Assembly (NCBI RefSeq): GCF_000974805.1
Contig: NZ_BBQZ01000007.1
Coordinates: forward strand, 62,001-126,000
Length of the DNA: 64,000 nt
From: Demequina salsinemoris
GTDB taxonomy: Bacteria; Actinomycetota; Actinomycetes; Actinomycetales; Demequinaceae
Reading direction: 5' to 3'
The position numbers and the translations under genes are program-made. Shown one piece after another: positions 8,527-15,405 of the stretch. Numbering within the stretch: position 1 is the first letter of the stretch; every line of letters begins with the position of its first letter. Under the pieces are notes generated by a model. That model was not told where the DNA came from. It was given only the letters and a program-made list of their open reading frames with translations, and did no database searches.

Positions 8527-8991
8527 GTGACCCGAGCCTCGGACGCGACCGCGCACGTGCGCGACCGCGCGCTCACCGCCCCCGCCGCCGACTACGGTGC
8601 CCCCGAGGACGCCGAGGCCTGGCTCGCGGGGATGGACGTCGCGATGCCCGGCGTCGTCGTGACCCTGATCTGCGGCTGGGACGGCACCACGTCCCTGCTC
8701 ATGAGCACGGGCGGCGGCATCGTCGGCGCGGGCACGCACGACGCGGTCCGCCACGCCGCGCACGCCTTCCTCGTGGAGGCGGGCGCGTGGGTCGACGAGA
8801 TGCTCCCCCTGCCCGACCTGTCGTTCCCCGACACGGACCGCGTCCGCTTCTTCGTGCGCCAGGACGACCGGTGCGTCGTCGCCGAGGCCTCCGACCTCGA
8901 GCTCGCCGAGGGCAGGCACGATCTCGCCGGCCTCTATGAGCTCGCGCAGGCCGTCGTCACCCAGGTCCGCAGGGCGACGGCCCACCACTGA
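8527..8991 (+). CDS. Hypothetical protein of 154 residues
   Basis: Small acidic protein without membrane segments or a signal peptide; I do not recognise the family. The frame stays open upstream to 8392, but that stretch only encodes DDAG-type residues from GGACGATGC words. I therefore start at the GTG at 8527, which has a GGCGGGAG-like ribosome site. Visible features are a hydrophobic beta-rich core (AMPGVVVTLICGWDGTTSLLMS), a glycine patch (TGGGIVGAG) and an amphipathic C-terminus. It lies between metZ and a small membrane protein gene and gives no functional clue. Confidence 0.65.
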   Translation: MTRASDATAHVRDRALTAPAADYGAPEDAEAWLAGMDVAMPGVVVTLICGWDGTTSLLMSTGGGIVGAGTHDAVRHAAHAFLVEAGAWVDEMLPLPDLSFPDTDRVRFFVRQDDRCVVAEASDLELAEGRHDLAGLYELAQAVVTQVRRATAHH

Positions 8992-9116
8992 GCCGACCGC
9001 GTCCGCGAGGCCGGCACCCTCCACGCGACGCCTCCTGGCCCCTGACCATCGCGCGCACACGGGATATTCTGGGCGCAGGCCCGAGGGGCCAGGCGTCGAG
9101 CGCGAGGGGAGAGAGC

Positions 9117-9701
9117 ATGTTCCTCCCCGAGACGGGCGTGACCGGCCGCGTCCCTCTCTCGATCCGCCTCATCGGCAGCACCGGGATCCGCAGCGCGATC
9201 ATCGTCGCCCTCATCGCCGTCCTGTACCTCGTGGGCCTCCCGCTGCTCGACGTCGTCCTGCGCGCCCCTGCCGTCGACGCGGGCCGCATCGTCGCCGCCC
9301 AGGGCACGAGCGTCGTCCCTCCCGAGGACTGGGCGTACGACGCCGACTCCGACACGTTCCACGTCTTCACCCAGGCCGGCGCGACCCTCATCGTCACCCC
9401 GGTGATCGAGGTCAGCGGCACGCTCGAGGAGGCGATGCAGCCCACGCGAGACCAGCTCGAGGGCGACGCCGAGGGTCAATGGGTCGTGAGCGAGCCGCAG
9501 GAGTTCGAGACCATCGCGGGCGACCCCGCGATCCTGCTGTCGGCCCAGAACGCCACGGACGCGCAGCTCGTGTGGATCGTCCAGCACGACGATCAGCAGG
9601 TCTCGGTCGTGATGACGTCTCCCGCGACATCGCTCGAGACCGTCTTCGGCTCCGCGCAGGCGCTCGTCGAGTCGTTGCGGTTCAGCGGGAGCACCTCATG
9701 A
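9117..9701 (+). CDS. Hypothetical single-pass membrane protein, 194 residues
   Basis: A cytoplasmic N-terminus of about 25 residues and one membrane anchor (about residues 26-48) are followed by a ~145-residue extracytoplasmic domain, rich in beta-strand-like stretches and acidic residues, with no cysteines. The family is not recognised. A GAGGGGAG ribosome site precedes the ATG, and TATTCT at 9064-9069 is a candidate -10 box. The next gene, a PrsW-type membrane protease, overlaps by 4 bp (ATGA), so the two are co-translated. It could be a substrate or partner of that protease; this is only an inference from coupling. Confidence 0.75.
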   Translation: MFLPETGVTGRVPLSIRLIGSTGIRSAIIVALIAVLYLVGLPLLDVVLRAPAVDAGRIVAAQGTSVVPPEDWAYDADSDTFHVFTQAGATLIVTPVIEVSGTLEEAMQPTRDQLEGDAEGQWVVSEPQEFETIAGDPAILLSAQNATDAQLVWIVQHDDQQVSVVMTSPATSLETVFGSAQALVESLRFSGSTS

Positions 9702-10960
9702 TCGCTCCCCGCACCACCTCCGTCATCGACCTGCACCATCCCGTGCTGTGGGTCGGGATCGCGCTGTTCTCGGCCGGCGCGGCAAGGCTCGTGCCCACGG
9801 TCTACACCGCGCTCGTCACCGAGCCGGCGCTCGGCCTCCTCGCGTTCTCGCTGTGGACCGCCTACGGCGTCGTCGCGGGCCTGCTCATCTACCGGTTCGA
9901 GATGTTCGAGCGCCGGTCGATGCGCACCACGTCCGTGGCGTATCTGAGCGGCGCGATCCTCGTGGCGGGCATCGCGATGGTCGCGGCGCCAGCGATGCAC
10001 GGTGTCCTCGCGTCCCTGCGAGGCGAGCCCTCCTCATGGGACTCCGCGATCGCGGCCCCCCTCGTGGAGGAGCCCCTCAAGATGCTCGTCGTCGTCGCGC
10101 TCGCGATGATCCCCGGCGCGCGCGTGAGATCCGCGTCGGACGGGCTGTTCTTCGGCGTGTTCGTGGGGCTCGGATTCCAGGTGACCGAGAACTTCCTGTA
10201 CTCGACGCAATGGTCCGCCCAGGGCGCCGACGCGTCCGTCGTGCTCCAGACCTTCGTGCTGCGGGGGTTCGTCACCGGCCTGTGGTCGCACGCGACGTAC
10301 ACGGCGATCACGGGCGCCGCCGTCGGATACTTCTTCGGCTCGGTCAGCAGCCCTGTGCGGCGATGGTCGGTGCTCCTCGGGTCGCTCGGCGCGGCCATGC
10401 TCCTGCACGGCTTCTTCAACTCGCCGCTGATCCAGCTGGGCACGGTGCCGACCGCGATCATCAAGGGCATCCCCGTGCTCATCCTCGCGCTCGCGACCCT
10501 GCGCTGGGTGCACCTGCGCGAGCGGCGCGCGCTTCACCTCGACGCGCGCGACCTGGTCCCGGACGAGCACGTCAGCGCCGTCGACTTCGCGAGCCTCGAG
10601 TCGCGCCGCGAGCGCCGCCGCAATCGCCGTGCGGTGGCAGAGCGCTTCGGCCCGGTCGCCGCGCTGGCCTTCGCGCGCTTCCAGCGAGCGCAGCTCGACG
10701 CTCTCATCACCGCGCACGACGACGGAGTCGGCTCAGTGCGCTACAACCAGGCGATCCAGGAGCTCGAGCATGCGCGCCGGGCCCTCGAGTTCGCGCAGGA
10801 GAGCAGCAGCACGGGGGCTCCCCCACGACGGCCGAGCGCGCCCGAGCCCACCCGGCCGACGCGTGAGGCGACGGCCACGCAGGAGATCCCGGCGTCGCGC
10901 GACGGCGGGAGCACCCCTCGCGAGGGTGCTCCGGATCAGCGCGCGGACGCCGACCGGTAG
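9698..10960 (+). CDS. PrsW-family intramembrane metalloprotease
   Basis: Polytopic membrane protein of 420 residues with about eight membrane segments in the first ~280 residues and a charged cytoplasmic tail. It has the four PrsW motifs: EEPLK, the FGVFVGLGFQVTEN region, SHATYTAITGA and LLHGFFN. The Glu/His residues are the presumed zinc ligands and catalytic residues. PrsW proteins cleave membrane substrates such as anti-sigma factors. The tail is Arg/Glu-rich and ends in a low-complexity Pro/Thr stretch. The start overlaps the upstream gene's stop. The 3' end overlaps copA convergently by 25 bp and holds the copA terminator hairpin. No sigma or anti-sigma gene lies nearby. Confidence 0.85.
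   Translation: MIAPRTTSVIDLHHPVLWVGIALFSAGAARLVPTVYTALVTEPALGLLAFSLWTAYGVVAGLLIYRFEMFERRSMRTTSVAYLSGAILVAGIAMVAAPAMHGVLASLRGEPSSWDSAIAAPLVEEPLKMLVVVALAMIPGARVRSASDGLFFGVFVGLGFQVTENFLYSTQWSAQGADASVVLQTFVLRGFVTGLWSHATYTAITGAAVGYFFGSVSSPVRRWSVLLGSLGAAMLLHGFFNSPLIQLGTVPTAIIKGIPVLILALATLRWVHLRERRALHLDARDLVPDEHVSAVDFASLESRRERRRNRRAVAERFGPVAALAFARFQRAQLDALITAHDDGVGSVRYNQAIQELEHARRALEFAQESSSTGAPPRRPSAPEPTRPTREATATQEIPASRDGGSTPREGAPDQRADADR
10908..10932 (-). terminator. Terminator-like hairpin of copA, inside the end of the PrsW gene
   Basis: Perfect 9-bp arms GGAGCACCC (10908-10916) and GGGTGCTCC (10924-10932) with a 7-nt loop start 4 bp beyond the copA stop, read on the - strand. The element is also coding for the PrsW C-terminus. 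Confidence 0.6.
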
Positions 10961-13245
10961 CCCGCGAAGCCTCGCAGCCGCAGGGAGTTGCCGACGACGA
11001 ACAGGCTCGAGCCGCCCATCGCGGCCGCGGCGATCATCGGGTTGAGGATGCCGAGCGCCGCGAGCGGGATCGCCGCCGTGTTGTAGGCGAACGCCCAGAA
11101 GAGGTTCCCGCGGATCGTGCCGAGCGTGCGGCGCGACAGGGCGATCGCATCGGCCGCGGCCCTGAGGTCGCCCGAGACGATCGTGAGGTCCGAGGCCTCG
11201 CGCGCCACGTCCGTGCCGGTCCCGACCGCGAGGCCCAGGTCGGCCTGCGCGAGCGCGGGGGCGTCGTTGATGCCGTCGCCGACCATCGCGACGCGCGCAC
11301 CCTCGGCCTGAAGGCGGGCGACGACGTCGGCCTTGTCGGCGGGCAGCACCTCGGCGATCACGCGGTCGATGCCGACCTCATCGGCGACAACCTTCGCTGC
11401 CCGCATGTTGTCGCCCGTGAGCAGCACGACGTCGAGCCCGAGGTCGCGGAAGGCCTCCACGGCCTCCTTCGAGGTGGGCTTGACGACGTCGCTCACGACG
11501 AGCAGCGCCTCCGCGACGAGCGGCTCCCTCACCGCGAGCACCCCGGTCCCCAGACCCCCGGACGATGCGGCACGTCCGGCCAGCACGGCCGTGCGACCTT
11601 CGCGCTCGGCCGCCTGGGCGAGGCTCTCGATCTCCTCGGGCACCTCGTCGAACAGGCGGCGCGAGCCGACGTGGACCTCGGCGTTCGCCCCGTCAGCGCC
11701 CGCGCCCTTGACCGTGGCGACCACGCCCGAGCCCGCGAGCGCGCGGAAGCCCTTCACGGGGACGCGGGTGGGACGCGCCTCGGCGATGGCCTTGGCGATG
11801 GGGTGCTCCGAGCGGGCCTCGACCGACGCGACCGCGTCGAGCAGCGCGTCGGCCTCCTCCGCGTGGTCACCGGCCGCGATGGCCGAGACGAGGGTCATGC
11901 GCCCCTCGGTGACCGTGCCGGTCTTGTCGAGGACGATCGTCGTGACCTCGCGGGTGTCCTCGAGCGCCTCGGGACCCTTGACGAGCACCCCGAGCTGGGC
12001 GCCCCTGCCGGTGCCGACCATGATCGCGAGCGGGGTCGCGAGGCCGAGCGCGCACGGGCAGCTGATGATGAGGACCGCGACCGCGGCGGTGAAGGCGTCC
12101 GCGGCGCCGTGGCCCGTGACGAGCCAGCCCGCGAGCGTCAGGAGGCTCAGCGCGATGACGGCGGGCACGAAGATGCGCGCCACGCGATCGGCGAGCCTCT
12201 GCACGCGCGCCCGCCCGTTCTGCGCCTCGTCGACCATGCGCGCGATCTGGGCCAGCATCGTCTGGGAGCCGACGCGCGTGGCCTCGATCGTGAGGGCGCC
12301 GTCGGTCGCGACCGTGCCGCCGACCACCTCTCCACCCTCCACGACCCGGACGGGCACGGACTCCCCGGTCACGAGGCTCGCGTCGACCGCCGCCTCTCCC
12401 TCGACGACGATGCCGTCGGTCGCGACGATCTCGCCGGGGCGCGTGACGAAGCGCATCCCGATCTCGAGCGCGGCGCGGTCGATGACGGTGCCGTCCTCGA
12501 GGGTCGCGGTCGAGGCCTGGTGCGTGCTGAGCGCGCGGATCGCGTCGCCCGCGCGAGCCGACGAGCGCACCTCCATCCACTTGCCCAGCAGGATCAGGGT
12601 GACGATCACGCCGCCCGTCTCGAAGTAGACGTGCGTGTGGGCCATCGAGCCCGTCGCGTGGCCGACCAGGACGACCGTGGACCACGTCCAGGCGGCGACC
12701 GTGCCGATCGTGACGAGCGTGTCCATCGTCGTCGCGAGGTGACGGGCCGCGCCGATCGTCGCGCGATGGAACGGCCACGCGGACCACGCGATCACGGGGG
12801 TCGCGAGGACGAACGCGAGCCACTCCCAGCCGTCGAACTGCAGCGCCGGGATCATCGAGATCGCCATGAGGGGCACGGTGAGGGTGGCCGCGACCGTGAA
12901 ACGGCGCCGGTAGTCGGCGATCCGCTTGCGGTCCGACTCGGCGTGCTGCTCGTGCTCGTGCGCGAGCTGGTCGCCGTCGGCCTGCTGCTCCGGGACCTGG
13001 TAGCCGAGCGAGGTGATCGTGGCGCGCATCATCTCGGCGAGCGCCTCGGGATCGATCGTGCCGTCCGCCTGCACGGTCGCGCGGCGGGTCGCGAAGTTGA
13101 CGGTCGCGTCGGCGACGCCGTCGAGGTGCGACAGGCCGCCCTGGATCGTGGCGGCGCAGCTCGAGCACGTCATGCCCTCGACGGGGAGGGTGACGGGGGC
13201 GGCGTCCGGGCTGGTTCCGGGGGCGGTGTCGGTGGGGGTGGTCAT
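10936..13245 (-). CDS. copA: Copper-exporting P1B-type ATPase
   Basis: Membrane P-type ATPase of 769 residues that exports Cu(I). In order: one N-terminal HMA metal-binding domain with GMTCSSC (Cys27 and Cys30 region), a His/Asp-rich linker (HEHEQH), eight membrane segments with the CPC metal site (ISCPCALGLATP), the phosphorylation motif DKTGT, the HP motif in SEHPIA, and the hinge GDGINDAPAL. The GAGGAG ribosome site lies 8 nt before the ATG at 13245. It is downstream of copZ, with a hairpin and a pair of direct repeats between them. The stop is inside the convergent PrsW gene. The copper assignment rests on the CPC motif and the CueR-type promoter upstream; silver is also possible. Confidence 0.95.
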   Translation of the reverse strand: MTTPTDTAPGTSPDAAPVTLPVEGMTCSSCAATIQGGLSHLDGVADATVNFATRRATVQADGTIDPEALAEMMRATITSLGYQVPEQQADGDQLAHEHEQHAESDRKRIADYRRRFTVAATLTVPLMAISMIPALQFDGWEWLAFVLATPVIAWSAWPFHRATIGAARHLATTMDTLVTIGTVAAWTWSTVVLVGHATGSMAHTHVYFETGGVIVTLILLGKWMEVRSSARAGDAIRALSTHQASTATLEDGTVIDRAALEIGMRFVTRPGEIVATDGIVVEGEAAVDASLVTGESVPVRVVEGGEVVGGTVATDGALTIEATRVGSQTMLAQIARMVDEAQNGRARVQRLADRVARIFVPAVIALSLLTLAGWLVTGHGAADAFTAAVAVLIISCPCALGLATPLAIMVGTGRGAQLGVLVKGPEALEDTREVTTIVLDKTGTVTEGRMTLVSAIAAGDHAEEADALLDAVASVEARSEHPIAKAIAEARPTRVPVKGFRALAGSGVVATVKGAGADGANAEVHVGSRRLFDEVPEEIESLAQAAEREGRTAVLAGRAASSGGLGTGVLAVREPLVAEALLVVSDVVKPTSKEAVEAFRDLGLDVVLLTGDNMRAAKVVADEVGIDRVIAEVLPADKADVVARLQAEGARVAMVGDGINDAPALAQADLGLAVGTGTDVAREASDLTIVSGDLRAAADAIALSRRTLGTIRGNLFWAFAYNTAAIPLAALGILNPMIAAAAMGGSSLFVVGNSLRLRGFAGYRSASAR

Positions 13246-13263
13246 CGGGGTCTCCTCAAGGGA

Positions 13264-13328
13264 GCAGGCATCAGCTGCCTACAGGTGACATGTCGAGCGC
13301 CTTGGCAGGCATCAGTGGCCTGCAGGTG
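13264..13328 (-). repeat. Pair of 24-bp direct repeats upstream of copA, with an overlapping 29-codon ORF
   Basis: Repeat copies at 13264-13287 and 13305-13328 match at 21 of 24 positions. Their starts are 41 bp apart, close to four helical turns. Each contains a small dyad. A 29-codon frame runs on the - strand from ATG 13331 to a TGA overlapping the copA ATG; it would encode two Cys and two His (DACQGARHVTCRQLM). It has no good ribosome site, and a 41-bp offset is not a codon multiple, so the repeats look selected as DNA or RNA rather than as peptide. They may be regulator sites for copA. Confidence 0.55.
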
Positions 13329-13338
13329 CATCCGGGGT

Positions 13339-13382
13339 GGGGCGGAGCGGCCGACGCGGGGGTGACGTGGCCGCTCCGTCCC
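13339..13382 (-). terminator. Hairpin between copZ and copA
   Basis: A 14-bp stem with one mismatch (left 13339-13352, right 13369-13382) lies 37 bp after the copZ stop, read on the - strand. It probably ends or attenuates the abundant copZ transcript before copA. Confidence 0.6.
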
Positions 13383-13419
13383 GTCCGGGGTCTGAGGTGA
13401 GGTCAGCTCTGGGGCGAGG

Positions 13420-13638
13420 TCAGACGACCGAGTAGCCGACGCCGGTCACGGCCTCGTCGATCGCGAACTCGAGGTCGTCGGCCGGCACGGTGCCGTCCGT
13501 GAGGACCTTGACGGCTCCCGAGGCGACGTCGATCTCCGCGCCGGCGATGCCGGCGGTCTCCTCGAGGGCCTTGCGGACCTTGCTGGCGCAGCCGCCGCAA
13601 GTCATGCCCTGGACGGTGATGTCGATCGTGGACGCCAT
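13420..13638 (-). CDS. copZ: Copper chaperone, HMA domain
   Basis: Cytosolic copper chaperone of 72 residues, a single heavy-metal-associated domain with the GMTCGGC site (Cys14 and Cys17). It hands Cu(I) to CopA. The ribosome site AGGAGC precedes the ATG. Transcription starts from a CueR-type promoter at 13690-13721. Its length and fold elements (beta strand DITVQ, CxxC, helix SKVRKALEE) fit the family exactly. It lies between the second HMA-protein gene and copA on the same strand. Confidence 0.93.
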   Translation of the reverse strand: MASTIDITVQGMTCGGCASKVRKALEETAGIAGAEIDVASGAVKVLTDGTVPADDLEFAIDEAVTGVGYSVV

Positions 13639-13689
13639 GGAGTGCTCCTTCTGGTCGAGGCTTCCCTTCGGGAACGCCGGATGACCTCG

Positions 13690-13721
13690 AGGCTAGACCT
13701 TCCAGTGGAGGGGAAGGTCAA
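13690..13721 (-). promoter_or_regulatory. CueR-type metal-responsive promoter of copZ
   Basis: Read on the - strand: -35 TTGACC (13721-13716), an over-long 20-bp spacer and -10 TAGCCT (13695-13690). The spacer carries the dyad ACCTTCC-N8-GGAAGGT (13718-13697). The long spacer with a central dyad is the hallmark of MerR-family activation by DNA untwisting. The sequence closely resembles the E. coli copA promoter as I recall it. The regulator is presumably encoded at 14081. Confidence 0.88.
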
Positions 13722-13730
13722 GCGGGGCGC

Positions 13731-14084
13731 TCAGCCCTCGCCGACGACTCGATAGCCGAGCCCCGTGATGGCGGCCTCGGCGAGCATCTCGAGGTCCTCG
13801 GTGGGAACGGTGCCGTCAGGACGCAGGGCCGCCCGATGCGTGACGGGGCTGACCCCTGCGGACGCGACGCCGGGAAGCTGGAGGAGACCGTCGCGGATCG
13901 TGGTCGCGCAGCCCGCGCAGGTCATGCCGGCGATCCTCAGCTCGACATCGCCGCTCGCGGGCGCGCCCGACCCTGCGGGGCCGTGCGAGCCGGCCACGCC
14001 GGGACCGGCATCCGCGCCTGCGCCGCGCGGGTCGGCGGCCGCCACCCGGTCGGCTCTCCGGGGAGCGGGCAGCCGGAACCTCAT
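13731..14084 (-). CDS. Second HMA-domain protein with a long N-terminal extension
   Basis: A 117-residue protein whose last ~70 residues form an HMA domain with GMTCAGC (Cys56 and Cys59). The first ~45 residues are Arg-rich, then an Ala/Gly/Pro linker without a clear signal peptide. The ATG at 14084 overlaps the stop of the MerR-type regulator (ATGA), so it is co-expressed with the sensor rather than with copZ. The domain ends in VTHRAALRPDG, sharing the overall pattern of CopZ. It may deliver metal to the regulator, buffer copper, or be a degraded ATPase N-terminus. The regulator link is inferred. Confidence 0.8.
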   Translation of the reverse strand: MRFRLPAPRRADRVAAADPRGAGADAGPGVAGSHGPAGSGAPASGDVELRIAGMTCAGCATTIRDGLLQLPGVASAGVSPVTHRAALRPDGTVPTEDLEMLAEAAITGLGYRVVGEG

Positions 14085-14551
14085 GCGCCGGCCCTCACGG
14101 GGATGGACGCACCGAGGTGCGCCTTGGCGCTCGCATGGCCATGGCCCTCCGCCCGGCCCGCCTCGATCACCTGGCACCGGGCGGGATCCGTGCACGCGCC
14201 CGGGTCGAGAGTCGACGCTCGCGACTGCATCGCGAGGAGCTCTGCCTTCGCGGCGAGCAGGCTCTCGATCTGACGCTCGATGTCCTCGAGGCGACGCTCG
14301 AGCAGCTCGCCGGTGTGACGGCACGTGGACTCGCCCGCGCGCTTCATCGCGAGGATCTCCCCCGCCTCGGCGAGCGACAGCCCGGCCGCCTGGGCGTCGC
14401 GGATGAAGCGGAGCTGGTCGAGCGCGTCCTCGCCGTAGTCGCGATAGCCGTTGGAATGGCGCGGAGCCTCCTCCATAAGACCGATCTGCTCGTAGTAACG
14501 GATCGTCTTGGCGGTGACGCCGGCCTGAGCCGCGAGATCTCCGATGCGCAT
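14081..14551 (-). CDS. MerR-family metal-responsive regulator (CueR-like)
   Basis: A 156-residue regulator. The N-terminal winged helix (MRIGDLAAQAGVTAKTIRYY) is followed by a dimerisation helix at about 78-110 and a C-terminal metal loop with Cys120 and Cys126 (CTDPARC). The tail is His-rich (EGHGHASAKAH). It probably activates copZ/copA from the dyad at 13697-13718 and controls itself from the dyad touching its start codon. Cys77 stands where I align Ser77 of CueR; a Cys there is usual in Zn/Cd/Hg sensors, so its metal specificity is less sure than its targets suggest. The -10 TAAACT lies 6 nt before the ATG, so its mRNA is leaderless. Confidence 0.9.
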   Translation of the reverse strand: MRIGDLAAQAGVTAKTIRYYEQIGLMEEAPRHSNGYRDYGEDALDQLRFIRDAQAAGLSLAEAGEILAMKRAGESTCRHTGELLERRLEDIERQIESLLAAKAELLAMQSRASTLDPGACTDPARCQVIEAGRAEGHGHASAKAHLGASIPVRAGA

Positions 14552-14552
14552 G

Positions 14553-14572
14553 ATTCCAGTTTACTGGAAGGT
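14553..14572 (-). promoter_or_regulatory. CueR-type operator overlapping the -10 box and start of the merR gene
   Basis: The dyad TTCCAGT-TT-ACTGGAA (14554-14569) contains the -10 TAAACT (14563-14558 on the - strand) and ends two bases before the start codon at 14551. It shares the ACCTTCC half with the copZ promoter. I see no clear -35. Regulator binding here would probably control its own leaderless promoter. Confidence 0.75.
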
Positions 14573-14668
14573 ATGGCGCCTTCCGCGGACGGCGCAACCG
14601 CAGGCGTTCCCGACGATGCAAAGGGACTTTCTCGCCCAGACCACACCCCTGGGACTAGGGTCAAGGAC

Positions 14669-15367
14669 ATGCGCACCTCACCTCGCAGACTCGGCCTGCT
14701 CGGCGGCATCACCTGGCACAGCACCCTCGTCTACGAGCGCCTTCTCCACCAGGGCGTGGCCGCGGCGATTCCGGACCGCACCGCCGACCTCGTGATCCGC
14801 CACTACGACTTCGGCGACGTCGGCCAGTCCCAGCATGCGGGCGACTGGGTCGGGCTCGCCCGCACCTTCGCCGCCGACGCGAAGTGGCTCGTCGCGGGCG
14901 GCGCCGAGGCGATCATCATCTGCGCGAACACGATGCACGTGGCCGCCTCCTCGGTCCAGGCCGCGGTGGACGTGCCGGTGATCCACATGATCGACGAGAC
15001 GGCCAAGGCGATCAAGGCGCAGGGCCTCGACACCGTCGCGCTGCTCGGCACGGGCTTCACCATGAGGATGCCGTTCTACCGCGAGCGCATGGCCGCGAAC
15101 GGCGTCACGGTGCTCGTCCCCGAGGAGCCGGAGCTCGAGCAGGTCCACCAGCTGATCTACAGCAAGCTCACCCACGGCATCGTCGACGACGAGGGCCGGG
15201 ACCTGGTGCGGGACGCCACCGCGCGCCTCGTGGAGCGCGGCGCGCAGGGCGTGATCGCGGGCTGCACGGAGATCCCGATGGTGCTCACCGCCGACGACAT
15301 CGACATCCCCTACTTCGACTCCCTCGAGATCCACGCGGAGGCCGCCCTCCAGTTCTGCCTCACCTGA
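14669..15367 (+). CDS. Aspartate/glutamate racemase family protein
   Basis: Cofactor-independent racemase of 232 residues with the two catalytic cysteines of the family, Cys85 in ICANTMH and Cys199 in AGCTEIP. The N-terminus LGLLGGITWHSTLVY is the usual first strand and loop of this fold. The substrate is probably aspartate or a related amino acid; the YgeA/RacD subfamily fits in length. A TAGGGT -10 box (14656-14661) lies 7 nt before the ATG, so it is probably leaderless. It is divergent from the merR gene and followed after 38 bp by the TIM-barrel/kinase fusion. D-amino-acid supply for the cell wall is one possible role. Confidence 0.85.
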   Translation: MRTSPRRLGLLGGITWHSTLVYERLLHQGVAAAIPDRTADLVIRHYDFGDVGQSQHAGDWVGLARTFAADAKWLVAGGAEAIIICANTMHVAASSVQAAVDVPVIHMIDETAKAIKAQGLDTVALLGTGFTMRMPFYRERMAANGVTVLVPEEPELEQVHQLIYSKLTHGIVDDEGRDLVRDATARLVERGAQGVIAGCTEIPMVLTADDIDIPYFDSLEIHAEAALQFCLT

Positions 15368-15405
15368 GCCGATATCGTTCTTGAACTCGGGAAGGAGGGA
15401 GGGCG

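Noticed and set aside
13242..13331. 29-codon frame before copA as a true leader peptide gene
   Set aside because: It has no convincing ribosome site, and the direct repeats are out of codon phase; kept only as a hypothesis in the findings.
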